This document shows, in pieces, positions 7,232 through 16,827 of a stretch of DNA of 64,000 nt. The notes below the pieces were generated by a model that worked only from the letters and a program-made list of their open reading frames with translations, was not told where the DNA came from and did no database searches. Both the position numbers and the translations under genes were made by a program. The DNA is taken from NCBI RefSeq assembly GCF_001956295.1, contig NZ_MRTD01000005.1, positions 1 to 64,000 of the forward strand. The letters are read 5' to 3'. The DNA comes from Paenibacillus sp. FSL A5-0031 (GTDB lineage Bacteria; Bacillota; Bacilli; Paenibacillales; Paenibacillaceae). Numbering within the stretch: the stretch's first letter is position 1; every line of letters begins with the position of its first letter.

Positions 7232-8173
7232 TTATTTTATAGTAAATAACTCTAGCAATATTCTGCCTCGCCCTCGTTTTCCCTCACATTGTTTATGCGC
7301 TTGTTTTACATCTGCTAGAGAATAGACAGTGTTGATCTCTGTTTTGATCGTTCCATCTGCAAGGAGTTGAGCGAGCTGTTCAAGGTTAGCATGAGTAGGG
7401 AACTTTGTGTTGAATGTTGCTGTTACATTAAATTCCTTGGCTTTTTCTTTGGAGGGAAGCTGCGTTAGTGCGACCAATTTGCCGCCTTGTTTAATAACAG
7501 ACCATGAACGATCTTCTGTAGTTCCGCCGACTGCATCAACGACAAGATCAACATCATGAACTACGCACTCAAAAGCTGTAGTCGTATAATCAATGACTTG
7601 GTCTGCACCAAGCGACTGAATATAGTCTATATTTCCTGTGGATGCCGTTCCGATGACAGTCGCGCCTCTCCATTTGGCCAACTGCACTGCGAAATGCCCC
7701 ACACCGCCAGCAGCAGCATGGATAAGTACGGTCTGTCCTGCCCCTAGCTCTCCTTCTGAAAATAAAGCTTTCCAAGCGGTGTCAGCTCCGCCTCTAATGG
7801 TAGCAGCCTCTTTCAGCGAGAGTCTGTCTGGCATATGCACCAGCTCTTTTGGCTCAGCAATCGCATACTCTGCATAAGCTCCTTTTACCGAACCAAACAC
7901 GCGGTCACCTGCTTTAAACTCGCTTACAGCGGAACCGACAGTGTCTATGACACCGGACATGATTGTGCCTGGAATATAGGGAAAGGTTTGCGGAAATCTG
8001 GCGTGCATCCAGCCATTTCGGATTTTGTAATCGACAGGAACAATTCCCGCATAATGAACACGTATGAGAACCTCATTATCTTTTGGAACAGGCACGGGGA
8101 TGCTCTCAAGCTGCAGCACCTCTTCATTGCCATATTGATATACTCTTATTGCTTGCATCGTTTGATCCGACAT
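7232..8173 (-). CDS. NAD(P)-dependent zinc-free alcohol dehydrogenase/quinone oxidoreductase
   Basis: This encodes 313 residues of the medium-chain dehydrogenase/reductase superfamily, quinone oxidoreductase group. The N-terminal GroES-like part contains VPVPKDNEVLIRVHYAGI and the glycine-rich GDRVFG. The Rossmann part contains the nucleotide signature AAAGGVGHFAVQLAKWRG near residues 153-170. The Cys and Glu ligands of catalytic zinc are absent, as in Qor/zeta-crystallin proteins. A good ribosome site, AAAGGAG, precedes the ATG. It is a single-gene unit with its own terminator. The substrate cannot be read from the sequence. Confidence 0.92.
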   Translation of the reverse strand: MSDQTMQAIRVYQYGNEEVLQLESIPVPVPKDNEVLIRVHYAGIVPVDYKIRNGWMHARFPQTFPYIPGTIMSGVIDTVGSAVSEFKAGDRVFGSVKGAYAEYAIAEPKELVHMPDRLSLKEAATIRGGADTAWKALFSEGELGAGQTVLIHAAAGGVGHFAVQLAKWRGATVIGTASTGNIDYIQSLGADQVIDYTTTAFECVVHDVDLVVDAVGGTTEDRSWSVIKQGGKLVALTQLPSKEKAKEFNVTATFNTKFPTHANLEQLAQLLADGTIKTEINTVYSLADVKQAHKQCEGKRGRGRILLELFTIK

Positions 8174-8381
8174 AGGGAAACAGCTCCTTTAAATTTTTTT
8201 ATATCGTTCAAATGCTCGGCTATTTGTATATGAGTTAAATGTACCTTGATGCTATTAAGGAAGCAAGCAGGCACTTTTTTCTGATCGAAACGATTCCTTA
8301 AGATTAGCTTGCTCAGCTTCTATGGTACAATAAAAGTAATAGATGAATGAACATCATGATTTTCTTAAAGAGGTGCAGTTT

Positions 8382-8852
8382 ATGATCCTAGTAAGCTCTT
8401 GTTTAGCAGGGTATGAGGTAAGATATAATGCAACGCATAGTGTAAATGAAATCATTCAACAATTGGTGCAGCAAAAGAAAGCCGTTGCTGTATGTCCTGA
8501 ATTGCTGGGCGGCTTCTCTACTCCAAGAGAGTCAGCCGAAATTGTTGGCGGCGACGGCGATGATGTGTTAAACGGTACAGCTAGAGTAGTAGAGAAATCG
8601 GGCAGGGACGTAACGGCGATGTATGTGGAAGGTGCACACATTACTCTCAAAAAAGCGAAGGAAGTAAATGCGGAAGTGATTGTACTTAAGGAATACAGCC
8701 CTTCTTGCGGCAGCGCGATGATTTATAATGGTGAGTTTAAAGGCAATAAGAGGACTGGAAATGGGGTCACGACTGCCCTGCTTAGAAGAAATGGCATAAG
8801 AGTGATATCCGAAGAGCAGCTTGGGGAATTTTTGGTGGAAATGAGTTTCTAG
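8382..8852 (+). CDS. DUF523 family protein
   Basis: This encodes 156 residues of the DUF523 (YbbK-like) family, whose role is not established. The family's conserved cysteines are present in the segments SSCLAG near the N-terminus, AVCPELLGG in the middle and SPSCGS near residue 108, and could form a metal or thiol centre. I place the start at 8382 because AGAGGTG precedes that ATG; the longer frame from 8343 has no ribosome site. An extended -10 sequence (TGGTACAAT at 8323-8331) is a likely promoter element. It is a single-gene unit. Confidence 0.88.
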   Translation: MILVSSCLAGYEVRYNATHSVNEIIQQLVQQKKAVAVCPELLGGFSTPRESAEIVGGDGDDVLNGTARVVEKSGRDVTAMYVEGAHITLKKAKEVNAEVIVLKEYSPSCGSAMIYNGEFKGNKRTGNGVTTALLRRNGIRVISEEQLGEFLVEMSF

Positions 8853-8888
8853 CAGAAATAAATTTAAGAAAATAATAGAATCATAAAT

Positions 8889-8912
8889 AAAAAGAGCCTC
8901 CTAGGAGGCCCC
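8889..8912 (-). terminator. Terminator of the uracil permease gene
   Basis: The palindrome GCCTCCTAGGAGGC is followed on the minus strand by TCTTTTTATTT, just after the permease stop codon. Confidence 0.85.
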
Positions 8913-8923
8913 GTCTTTCGTGT

Positions 8924-10225
8924 TTAGTGACCTGATGCTTCGTGGTCGTTGGATAGCTTAAGTACGTCAAATACTTTGAACAATAGACTAAGTATAATAG
9001 CTACTACGGTTGCAAGCGCCATCCCAGTAAGCGAGAAGTCTCCGATTGTAAGCTTTACACCGCTAAGTCCAGTCACAAGAACGACGGTTGTCAAAAACAG
9101 GTTGGTCGGTTTGCTGTAATCCACTTTGGACTCAACGAGCATCCGGAAGCCGGAAGCAGCGATAACACCGAACAGCAGCAAGGACACACCGCCCATAACT
9201 GGCGTTGGAATACCGGAAATAAGTGCAGAGAATTTACCAGAGAAGGAAAGGACGATCGCAATGACAGCCGCGCCGCCAATGACAAAGGTGGAGTAAACCT
9301 TTGTGATCGCTAGAACACCAATATTTTCACCGTAGGTCGTGTTCGGCGTAGAGCCTACAAAACCCGATAGAATGGTGGAAATACCGTTGCCCAGCATGGA
9401 GCGGTGCAGACCTGGGTCCTTCGATAGATCTTTGTCTACGATATTGCCCGTAACAACCAAATGCCCAATATGCTCGGCAATGACGACAAGCGACGCAGGT
9501 GCAATCGCAATAATCGCCGACCAGTGGAACTCAGGGAAAGTGAAATGCGGCAATTGAACAAAGCTATTCTCAGCGAGCTTGCTGAAATCAGTGAAGCCCA
9601 TGAAATGAGCGAGTACATAACCTGTAGTAATACCGATCAGAATCGGAATAATGCGCATGAATCCGCGGAATAAGACGGAACCTAGCACCGTAACGGCAAG
9701 GGTGACGGTAGATAAGATTACGATTTTTGGATCCGGGCTCCATACGACGGCAGGATCGGCATCAGTCGGAATAATCCAGCCTGCCATCCGAGCAGCAACT
9801 GGAATGAGCTCTAAACCGATAATCGCGACGATTGCCCCCATCGCTGCTGGAGGAAATACAACATTAATCCAGCCGGTGCCTGCTGCTTGAATGATGAGAG
9901 CGACAATCGTAAAGATAACGCCTGAAATAATAAATCCGCCTAATGCAGCGGCATAACTGCCTCCGCCCACTTGATCGCCGATTACGGCGCCTGCTGGTGC
10001 GAGGAATGCAAAGCTGGAACCGAGATATGCTGGAATCTTATTGTTGCATATCCAGAGATAAAGAAGTGTTCCGATTCCGTTCATAAGCAAACAAATTGCC
10101 GGATCAACACCGAGTATATTCGGTACGAGCACGGTAGAGCCGAACATAGCAAACAAATGCTGCAAGCTTAGCAGTGCGCTTTGCAGGGCAGGTGGTCTTT
10201 CATGAACCCCAATTGCTTTTTTCAT
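8924..10225 (-). CDS. uraA: Uracil permease (NCS2 nucleobase:cation symporter)
   Basis: This encodes 433 residues with the 14-segment fold of NCS2 transporters. It imports uracil, or possibly another nucleobase, by proton symport. Family features include HLFAMFGSTVLVP near the N-terminus, the half-helix region IPAYLGSSFAF, AEHIGHLVVTGNIVDKDL with the key Glu-His, and GSTPNTTYGENIGVLAITKV. Start 10225 was chosen because AAGGAG lies just before it; the in-frame ATG at 10243 overlaps that ribosome site. There is no pyr operon next to it and no PyrR attenuator was recognised. Xanthine specificity is less likely given the resemblance to UraA/PyrP. Confidence 0.92.
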   Translation of the reverse strand: MKKAIGVHERPPALQSALLSLQHLFAMFGSTVLVPNILGVDPAICLLMNGIGTLLYLWICNNKIPAYLGSSFAFLAPAGAVIGDQVGGGSYAAALGGFIISGVIFTIVALIIQAAGTGWINVVFPPAAMGAIVAIIGLELIPVAARMAGWIIPTDADPAVVWSPDPKIVILSTVTLAVTVLGSVLFRGFMRIIPILIGITTGYVLAHFMGFTDFSKLAENSFVQLPHFTFPEFHWSAIIAIAPASLVVIAEHIGHLVVTGNIVDKDLSKDPGLHRSMLGNGISTILSGFVGSTPNTTYGENIGVLAITKVYSTFVIGGAAVIAIVLSFSGKFSALISGIPTPVMGGVSLLLFGVIAASGFRMLVESKVDYSKPTNLFLTTVVLVTGLSGVKLTIGDFSLTGMALATVVAIILSLLFKVFDVLKLSNDHEASGH

Positions 10226-10366
10226 GAGAATAAGCTCCTTCAATATAATAGGTTGTCTATTTTTGACCCTTGTTGATTCTACATAGTGAAGCGGGGTTTG
10301 ACAAGTGTTTTCTTATCATACGCTGGTCATATACGAATACATTAATGAAGAAGGGGAGGTGAAAGG

Positions 10367-10795
10367 ATGGAATTGTGGGTGATATATCTTATTCTCGCTG
10401 GCATACTGATCGTCGTGGAAATGCTGACGCTTACATTTTATTTGCTTTGGCTTGCGATTGGTGCCATAGTCGCTGCTGTCATTGATTGGTTTTGGCCGGG
10501 CTCATTTGTCGTGGAGCTGGTGGCTGGATGTATCATTGTCCTTATCTTGACTATCTTCACTGGGCCAATTACTCGTCGTTTCCATTCCTCAAAAGGTTTT
10601 AAGGATGCCGTGGACGAGCTCGTCGGCAAACAAGGAATTGTGCTTGAGGATATTGCGGCAGATGTACCCGGTATCGTCAAGGTGGGAAATGAAACGTGGA
10701 GTGCAGCTTCGAATGAACGGTTATTGAAGGGTGATACAGTTAGGGTTGTCAGTCGCGGCAGTGCAGTGCTTCAAGTTGAGAAATGGGGAGGCTAA
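10367..10795 (+). CDS. Short NfeD family membrane protein
   Basis: This encodes 142 residues with two or three membrane segments (about residues 5-27 and 42-65), then a C-terminal OB-fold domain containing GKQGIVLEDI and GDTVRVVSRG. This is the short NfeD type that pairs with SPFH proteins in membrane-domain organisation. It has a strong GGGGAGGTG ribosome site and ends seven bases before the SPFH gene, so the two form an operon. It lacks the ClpP-like protease domain of long NfeD. Confidence 0.93.
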   Translation: MELWVIYLILAGILIVVEMLTLTFYLLWLAIGAIVAAVIDWFWPGSFVVELVAGCIIVLILTIFTGPITRRFHSSKGFKDAVDELVGKQGIVLEDIAADVPGIVKVGNETWSAASNERLLKGDTVRVVSRGSAVLQVEKWGG

Positions 10796-10801
10796 CTAGA
10801 T

Positions 10802-11728
10802 ATGGGTTATATTATTGCTATTATTTTATTGGTTATCGTTGTCGTTTTTGTATCATTATCGATCAAAATCGTACCGCAGCAAAGGATAGGCGTTGTCGAG
10901 CGTCTAGGAAAGTTTAATCGGCTGCTTACGCCGGGGGTTAATATTCTAATTCCGATTATTGATCATGTACGAACGTATCATGATTTGCGTATTCAGCAGG
11001 CAAACGTTCCGCCGCAAACGGTCATAACGAAGGATAACGTACAGGTCAAAATCGATACGATTATTTTTTATCAAGTGACCGGCCCAGAACAGGCTACATA
11101 TGGCATATCTGATTATGTATATGGGGTGCGAAATATTAGCACAGCTACGATGAGGCAAATTATTGGTAAAATGGAGCTTGATGAAACATTATCAGGCCGC
11201 GAGAAAATATCGACCGACATTCGGATCGCGCTGGATGAAGCGACAGAGAAGTGGGGCGTGCGCATCGAGCGCGTAGAGGTTATTGATATTCAGCCGCCAG
11301 CGGATATCCAAGATGCAATGGATAAGCAAATGAAGGCGGAGCGAAGCAAACGAGCAATGGTGCTTGATGCAGAGGCAGCGAAGCAGGATATGATCTTGCG
11401 GGCAGAGGGTGACAAGCAAAGTAAAATACTGAAGGCTGAAGGCGATAAGGAAGCCAGAATCCGTCAAGCGGAGGGTCAGCGCCATGCGCAGGAGCTGGAA
11501 GCGCTTGGCGAAGCGAAGGCCATTCAATCCATCGCTGAAGCTGAGAAAAATCGAATTGAGCTTATACGCTCTGCGGGTCTAGATGAGAATGTGCTGACGT
11601 ACCGCTCACTCGAGGCGTTATCCGATATCGCTCAGGGAGCTGCGAATAAAGTTTTCATTCCAACACGGGCAGTCGATACACTTGGCAGCATTGGAGCCAT
11701 TGGGGAAATGCTTAAAGCGAGCAAATAA
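10802..11728 (+). CDS. SPFH/band 7 protein (paraslipin/QmcA type)
   Basis: This encodes 308 residues. An N-terminal membrane anchor (about 2-22) is followed by an SPFH domain with VPQQRIGVVERLGKFNRLLTPG-like sequence and PPQTVITKDNVQVKIDTI. A long, charged coiled coil follows, with repeated ALxAEGDKQ-type units between about 170 and 245, then a C-terminal helix. It matches the stomatin-like paraslipin group more than true flotillin. Such proteins oligomerise on the inner face of the membrane and organise membrane domains or proteases. It forms an operon with NfeD. Confidence 0.93.
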   Translation: MGYIIAIILLVIVVVFVSLSIKIVPQQRIGVVERLGKFNRLLTPGVNILIPIIDHVRTYHDLRIQQANVPPQTVITKDNVQVKIDTIIFYQVTGPEQATYGISDYVYGVRNISTATMRQIIGKMELDETLSGREKISTDIRIALDEATEKWGVRIERVEVIDIQPPADIQDAMDKQMKAERSKRAMVLDAEAAKQDMILRAEGDKQSKILKAEGDKEARIRQAEGQRHAQELEALGEAKAIQSIAEAEKNRIELIRSAGLDENVLTYRSLEALSDIAQGAANKVFIPTRAVDTLGSIGAIGEMLKASK

Positions 11729-11743
11729 ATATAGTGATTGCAA

Positions 11744-11790
11744 AAAATGTCTCAGGAGCAGTGTATTCTGCTTTTGGGATATTTTTTTTG
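11744..11790 (+). terminator. Probable terminator after the SPFH gene
   Basis: TGTCTCAGGAGCAG can pair with CTGCTTTTGGGATA using several G-T pairs, followed by eight T. The stem is imperfect, but position and T-run fit. Confidence 0.65.
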
Positions 11791-11887
11791 CCATCCGTTA
11801 TTATATTTTTCTAAAGTCAGTGGGTTTGCAGTACGAATCATAACATTCTTGGATAGTTCAACATGAGATTCCCCCTTAAACTTAAAA

Positions 11888-11901
11888 AGAAAGCGCTTTA
11901 T
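11888..11901 (+). promoter_or_regulatory. Candidate cre site upstream of the secreted GH-D enzyme
   Basis: AGAAAGCGCTTTAT matches the central part of the CcpA cre consensus TGWAANCGNTNWCA, with mismatches only at the ends. It shares AGCGCTTTAT with a second candidate at 26644-26657 upstream of the secreted GH53. Catabolite repression of both secreted enzymes is a reasonable inference. Confidence 0.45.
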
Positions 11902-11926
11902 ATTAAACGCGTAAGAGGAGGAAATA

Positions 11927-14900
11927 ATGTTGAGTAGATTTAAATTCAAGAAAGGTTGGTCCATTATTTTTGCATTGCTTGTGTTATTCCAAACGGCGGT
12001 CGGTGCGAATACGACAGTTGCTGAGGCGCAGACGCCGGTTGCTGCTGTAAACAGCCAATCCTATGAGGCTGAGGCAGCCATTAATCAGCTTAGCGGTAAA
12101 GCAGAGGTTAAGGACTGCGAGCTTGCGGTGGGCTGCTCAGGCAATAAGCTGGTAGGCAGTCTGTGGGGCGGTTCTGCTTTACAGTTCAACGCTGTGAATG
12201 TGGATACTAAAGGGATCTATACGATGACGGTGCATTACATATCGGGCGATCCGAGATCGTTAGCCGTCAGTGTGAACGGCGGGGGAACCGATCATTATGA
12301 TTTGCCGAAAACGGCAGATTGGAGCACGCGAGGAACTTACGAGATCCAGCTGGAGCTTCGTCAAGGCGAGAACGTCATTCGTTTCGATGATGAGGGCGGA
12401 TACGCGCCGGATATCGACAAGATCGAGCTGAAATTGCTGAATGCTGGTCCGGGCACAGATCCGAATGAACCGCCTGCTGGAAGCGGACAAGTGTATGAAG
12501 CGGAAGGACCGGACAATAAGCTAGCCGGCAATTCTGCTGTAAAATCCTGCAAAGCGGAAACGGAATGCTCCGGTGGAAAAAAGGTAGGCGACATTTGGGG
12601 CGGATCAACGCTGCTTTTCCAAAAGGTTGCTGCAAAAGCAGAGGGGATCTATACCTTAAAGGTGAGCTATATTTCCGGCGATCCTCGTTCATTTTCCATT
12701 CGTGTGAACAATAACGAGAAAGAGACCTATTCCCCGCCTGCGACTGCGAACTGGGATACGGTTGGCGTGTTCAGTATTGAGGTACAGCTGCAAGCGGGCA
12801 GCAATACCATTTTATTTGATGATGACGGCGGATGGTCGCCGGATATTGATAAAATCGAGATCATCAGCTCGCAGGCACCGGGTGAAAATCCGGGTGATGT
12901 GGATGGGATCGGCAATATTGGCAAGCAAATCGATTCCAGCAAATTTGGCTCGATTAAAGTGGAGCAGCATAAGTCAGGTGTCACTTTATCAAACGGTGTC
13001 TACAAAATCATTTATAACACAGAGTCTGGACTTTCAGCGTTCGAATGGAACAACAAGACGATCGCCAAAGGGTTGTACAGCAGTATCCAATTGGACAAGC
13101 AGCTCGACAGCAAAAACTACGCTGAGCATTTGTTCTCTATGAAAAAAATCGAGAAAATAAATGACGGTCATGGCAAAGGCATTCGGGTAACGATTGAGAA
13201 TCGTGAGTCCGGTCTGCCGACGATGAAGCAAATTTATCAAATCTATGAGCGCTTGCCTTATTTTCTAATTAGTCAACAAGTAACGGGTAAAGACATACTC
13301 AGCACGAATGATATGGCTCCTCTTGTCCTTAATGCCAAGGGTGGAATCGATATTGGAAGCTACTCGGATAATAGGGTGCTGGTCGCTCCGTTCGATAATG
13401 ACGCGTGGTCTAGATACCAAGCGCGGACGATAAATACAAGTCTAAACAACAATAATTATGTCAGCTCAGAATTGACAGCTATTTATGATAATACTAGCCG
13501 AAATGGATTGGTTATTGGTTCAGTCACACATGATAAATGGAAAACAGGAATCTATTGGAGCGGTTCTGATAATCGTTTAAACAAGCTTAAGGTATACGGC
13601 GGTTTCTCTTCCCCTACCTCGACGCATGATACGATTCCACATGGAAAGGTAACGGGAACGACGATTACTTCACCGCAAATTCTCGTTGGCTACTATTCCG
13701 ACTACCGCCAGGGCCTTGAGAGCTTCGGTCAAGCGAACGCTGCAGTTGCTCCGCCGCTTGCATTTAAGCACGGCGTGCCAAAGGGGGTGCCTGTGGGCTG
13801 GAACAGCTGGGGCGCATACGAAAGTGATTTAAGCTACGATAAAGTAGTCGCTGTGTCTGATTTCTTCAAGAAAAATTTGCAGAAAAATTCCTTCTCGAAC
13901 AAAGGCAATGTTTATATTAATTTGGACTCCTATTGGGATAATCTGTCCGAGGAGCAGTTGAAGCAAGCAGTCAAGGTTATTAACAAAAACGGGCAAAAAG
14001 CCGGTATTTATTATGGCCCTTTTGTTTATTGGGGCGACAACATGAGTCAGGTCGTAGAGGGTACAGACGGGAAATACACGTATGGAGATATTATTTTGCG
14101 GGATCAAAGCGGAAACCCGCTGCCGAAAGTAGACGGCGCCTACGCGATCGATCCGACTCATCCGGGCTCTAAGCAGCGGATCGAATATTATTTCAAACGC
14201 TTTCTTGATTACGGATATGAGTATATTAAAATCGATTTCCTAAGCCATGGCTCCTTCGAGGGCAAACATTATGACCCTAATGTTCAAACGGGCATTCAGG
14301 CTTACAATCAAGGCATGGCTCATATCAATAAGGTGCTTGGCGGAAAAATGTTCATCAGCGCCTCTATTGCTCCTTTATTTCCGAGTCAATACGCCCACGC
14401 AAGACGGATCTCATGTGATATTGACGGCTCACTGAGCCGCACGGAATATCAGCTGAACAACCTTACCTATGGCTGGTGGCAGAACGGAACGATCTATCCG
14501 TATACCGATCCAGATTATATGACGCTTGTGAAGGGCGGTTCGTTTGATGCTGCGCAGTCTCGGGTCAATTCAGCGGCTATTTCCGGTACTGTATTTCTAA
14601 GCTCAGACGATGTCAGCAATCCGGCAGCACAAGAATTGATGAAGAAGCTGCTCACTAACAAGCAAGTTAATGAGGTGGCACTTAAAGGTCAGGCGTTCAA
14701 GCCAGTAGAGGGCAACACAGGTACAGGGGCTGCGGATACATTCATCATGCAAGAAGGGAAAGATTATTATCTTGCTGTATTTAACTATACGAATACCCCT
14801 GTGTCGAAGACGGTAGATTTTGCGCGTGTTGGCATTCCATCGTCCTCCAAAGTAAAAGTTACGGACTTATGGACGAATGCATTCAGTCAGGCATCAGGTC

Positions 14901-14959
14901 AATTAAAGGTGGACTTGAATGGCGCGCAATCGAAGCTTTACAAAATTACCGTAAAATAA
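11927..14959 (+). CDS. Secreted clan GH-D glycosidase (probable alpha-galactosidase) with two CBMs
   Basis: This encodes 1010 residues. A signal peptide ends near residue 34. Two homologous carbohydrate-binding modules of CBM35/CBM6-like type follow (about 44-171 and 189-314; both contain SGDPRS and end in DIDKIE), joined by Gly/Pro linkers. The rest is a melibiase-like catalytic region: GWNSWGAYE, then YIKIDFLSHG with nucleophile D770, then ARRISCDIDG with proposed acid/base D831. This pattern belongs to GH27/GH36. Alpha-galactosidase is the most likely activity; beta-L-arabinopyranosidase or another alpha-glycosidase cannot be excluded. A cytoplasmic paralogue lies at 22283-24346. It stands alone before a terminator, with a cre-like site upstream. 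Confidence 0.88.
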   Translation: MLSRFKFKKGWSIIFALLVLFQTAVGANTTVAEAQTPVAAVNSQSYEAEAAINQLSGKAEVKDCELAVGCSGNKLVGSLWGGSALQFNAVNVDTKGIYTMTVHYISGDPRSLAVSVNGGGTDHYDLPKTADWSTRGTYEIQLELRQGENVIRFDDEGGYAPDIDKIELKLLNAGPGTDPNEPPAGSGQVYEAEGPDNKLAGNSAVKSCKAETECSGGKKVGDIWGGSTLLFQKVAAKAEGIYTLKVSYISGDPRSFSIRVNNNEKETYSPPATANWDTVGVFSIEVQLQAGSNTILFDDDGGWSPDIDKIEIISSQAPGENPGDVDGIGNIGKQIDSSKFGSIKVEQHKSGVTLSNGVYKIIYNTESGLSAFEWNNKTIAKGLYSSIQLDKQLDSKNYAEHLFSMKKIEKINDGHGKGIRVTIENRESGLPTMKQIYQIYERLPYFLISQQVTGKDILSTNDMAPLVLNAKGGIDIGSYSDNRVLVAPFDNDAWSRYQARTINTSLNNNNYVSSELTAIYDNTSRNGLVIGSVTHDKWKTGIYWSGSDNRLNKLKVYGGFSSPTSTHDTIPHGKVTGTTITSPQILVGYYSDYRQGLESFGQANAAVAPPLAFKHGVPKGVPVGWNSWGAYESDLSYDKVVAVSDFFKKNLQKNSFSNKGNVYINLDSYWDNLSEEQLKQAVKVINKNGQKAGIYYGPFVYWGDNMSQVVEGTDGKYTYGDIILRDQSGNPLPKVDGAYAIDPTHPGSKQRIEYYFKRFLDYGYEYIKIDFLSHGSFEGKHYDPNVQTGIQAYNQGMAHINKVLGGKMFISASIAPLFPSQYAHARRISCDIDGSLSRTEYQLNNLTYGWWQNGTIYPYTDPDYMTLVKGGSFDAAQSRVNSAAISGTVFLSSDDVSNPAAQELMKKLLTNKQVNEVALKGQAFKPVEGNTGTGAADTFIMQEGKDYYLAVFNYTNTPVSKTVDFARVGIPSSSKVKVTDLWTNAFSQASGQLKVDLNGAQSKLYKITVK

Positions 14960-15004
14960 ACCAGCAGCAAAAATCATGACTAAGCAGCTATGACTGTGAA
15001 ACCG

Positions 15005-15041
15005 AAAAATCCCTCAAGCAATAGTGCTTGAGGGATTTTTA
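15005..15041. terminator. Bidirectional terminator
   Basis: AAATCCCTCAAGCA pairs perfectly with TGCTTGAGGGATTT around the loop ATAG, with A and T runs on either side. It lies between the converging GH-D and histidine kinase genes. Confidence 0.93.
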
Positions 15042-15053
15042 TTGTCTAGCATT

Positions 15054-16811
15054 TTAACGTCCAGGAATTCTTATCGTGACCGTCGTGCCAATTCCGAGCC
15101 TGCTGTAAATAGAGACGCCATATGATTCGCCGTACAAAAGTTTAATTCGATTGTCGACGTTGCGAATGCCATAACCAGACAAGTTGTCGCTGCTAACCGG
15201 CAGCTCTTCTCCGCTATGGCCGCGCATATGCATGCCCATGCCGTCATCGATGACTTTGAGAATGATATCATGGCCGTCGCGATATGCTTTTATCATAATG
15301 TTAATTCCGAGCGTGTCGTCCCAAATGGCATGGTTCATTGCGTTTTCAACGAATGGCTGCAGCGTTAGCTTTACGATGGGGCAGGGCAGCACAGATTCTT
15401 CGATTTGATAGTGCACGCGAATGAGTTCGCCGAATCTCACCTGCTGGATGGCAACGTAGTAGCGGGTAAGCTGAATTTCTTCATGGATTGAAAGCTTATT
15501 TTTCCCTTTGTTGAGCGAGATCCGGTAAAACTTTGCCAGATCCGTAACCATTTTGTTCATTCGCTGATCAGAATTTCGAATGGCAAGCGACGATATGGAG
15601 GCGAGTGTATTGTACAAAAAATGCGGATTAATTTGCGCTTGCAGCACATTCATCTCGGCTTCTCGCTTATCGATTTCTTTCTTGTATACGTCGGAAATTA
15701 AATTGCTGAGCCGCTGCGCCATCTTCCGCAGCACATTTCCGATTTGGCCAATTTCATCGCGTCCAAGCGGCCTCATATCGAAGAGATCGAACTCCTCTCT
15801 TTCGATGCGCCGGATCATGCCGACTAAATAATCGACGCGTTTCGTAAATTGTCTGGCTGTGGCGTAGATGAACAGCGTCATAAGCCCAAAGCTGATTAAC
15901 GCAATAATTAAAATCCGCTTAGCTGTTTTATTCGCCTTGGTAAGGAAGCTGCTGTAAGGGACGAGCGAGATGCTTTTCCAACCGAATTTGGTCGTATTAT
16001 AGACGACAAGCATTTTCTCTCCATTAAAGCTGCTGTCGAATCTTCCTTCTCTGGCGCTCGGAAATTTCTCTTTCACAAATTGATTCAGCGGACGATTTAA
16101 CATGTTTTTGTCCTTAGCGGACATAATAAGGCCGCTATCATTAACGATTAATATCGTTTTCTCTGAAGTCTCTTTCTCCATTAAACGGAAAATATCCGAT
16201 TCCAAAATGTTGATGGTCAAAATTCCATAGGCATTGTCTAGATTGCTAATATTAAGCATGCGTGTCAGCGTAAACATGGAAGGCTGGTCAACAACAGGAG
16301 GCGTTGCTACAAACCGAACATTTCCGTAGCTGTTAAGCAATGAGCGGTACGTAGTCGACCTTTTGAACGCATCATCCATTCGTTTAATGTAAATGCCGTC
16401 AGCTGGCAGCGAATCGTTATTAATATAAATAGACATGGAATGAATATCTGGATTTGTAGTCAGCATATTCGAAAAGGTGTTATTAATGTATTGATAGGCA
16501 TCAACAAAAAGAGAGGGCTCCTCTGTATAGTTATTCGTTAAGTAAGCGCGCAGCGAATTGTTTAAATAAAGATTTGCTGAAAGCTTTGTGTACGTATCCA
16601 GCTTATTTTCTAAATTTGAATTGATTTGAGCAACAGACGCAACGGAGTTCGTGTACATTTGGTCAGAAAGCTCGCTCTTAATCGTCTGATAAGAATATAA
16701 AACAAAAAATACTAAAGGAATAATGGCCCCGAGTAAAAACATGACAAACAGCTTTTCTCTTAGCCGCAAATTGTTAAAAGGCCTCGTCAGCCAGCCTGTT
16801 ACCTTTTTCAT
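15054..16811 (-). CDS. YesM-type sensor histidine kinase
   Basis: This encodes 585 residues. Two membrane segments (about 22-42 and 298-318) bracket an extracellular sensor region, followed by HAMP. The His_kinase motif AQINPHFLYNTLASISSLAI carries the phosphoacceptor H397, and a HATPase domain with FVENAMNHAI and DDGMGM follows. The C-terminal GYGIRNVDNRIKLLYGE is typical of the family. It converts an extracellular sugar signal into phosphorylation of the YesN partner encoded just upstream on the same strand (16-base gap). The pair lies between a secreted glycosidase and a divergent importer operon, its likely targets. Confidence 0.95.
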   Translation of the reverse strand: MKKVTGWLTRPFNNLRLREKLFVMFLLGAIIPLVFFVLYSYQTIKSELSDQMYTNSVASVAQINSNLENKLDTYTKLSANLYLNNSLRAYLTNNYTEEPSLFVDAYQYINNTFSNMLTTNPDIHSMSIYINNDSLPADGIYIKRMDDAFKRSTTYRSLLNSYGNVRFVATPPVVDQPSMFTLTRMLNISNLDNAYGILTINILESDIFRLMEKETSEKTILIVNDSGLIMSAKDKNMLNRPLNQFVKEKFPSAREGRFDSSFNGEKMLVVYNTTKFGWKSISLVPYSSFLTKANKTAKRILIIALISFGLMTLFIYATARQFTKRVDYLVGMIRRIEREEFDLFDMRPLGRDEIGQIGNVLRKMAQRLSNLISDVYKKEIDKREAEMNVLQAQINPHFLYNTLASISSLAIRNSDQRMNKMVTDLAKFYRISLNKGKNKLSIHEEIQLTRYYVAIQQVRFGELIRVHYQIEESVLPCPIVKLTLQPFVENAMNHAIWDDTLGINIMIKAYRDGHDIILKVIDDGMGMHMRGHSGEELPVSSDNLSGYGIRNVDNRIKLLYGESYGVSIYSRLGIGTTVTIRIPGR

Positions 16812-16827
16812 GCGCTCTCACTCCAGC

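Noticed and set aside
10298..10335. Sigma-W or sigma-A promoter of the nfeD-SPFH operon
   Set aside because: TTGACA is present, but no -10 lies at 16-18 bases and the sigma-W consensus TGAAAC-CGTA does not fit.
11819..11904. Two-box element upstream of the secreted GH-D gene (AGTGGGTTTGCA and TAACATT)
   Set aside because: Box 1 has inserted bases, box 2 is shifted by two and no -10 stands at offset 62. Similarity may be chance, so it is not listed as a site.
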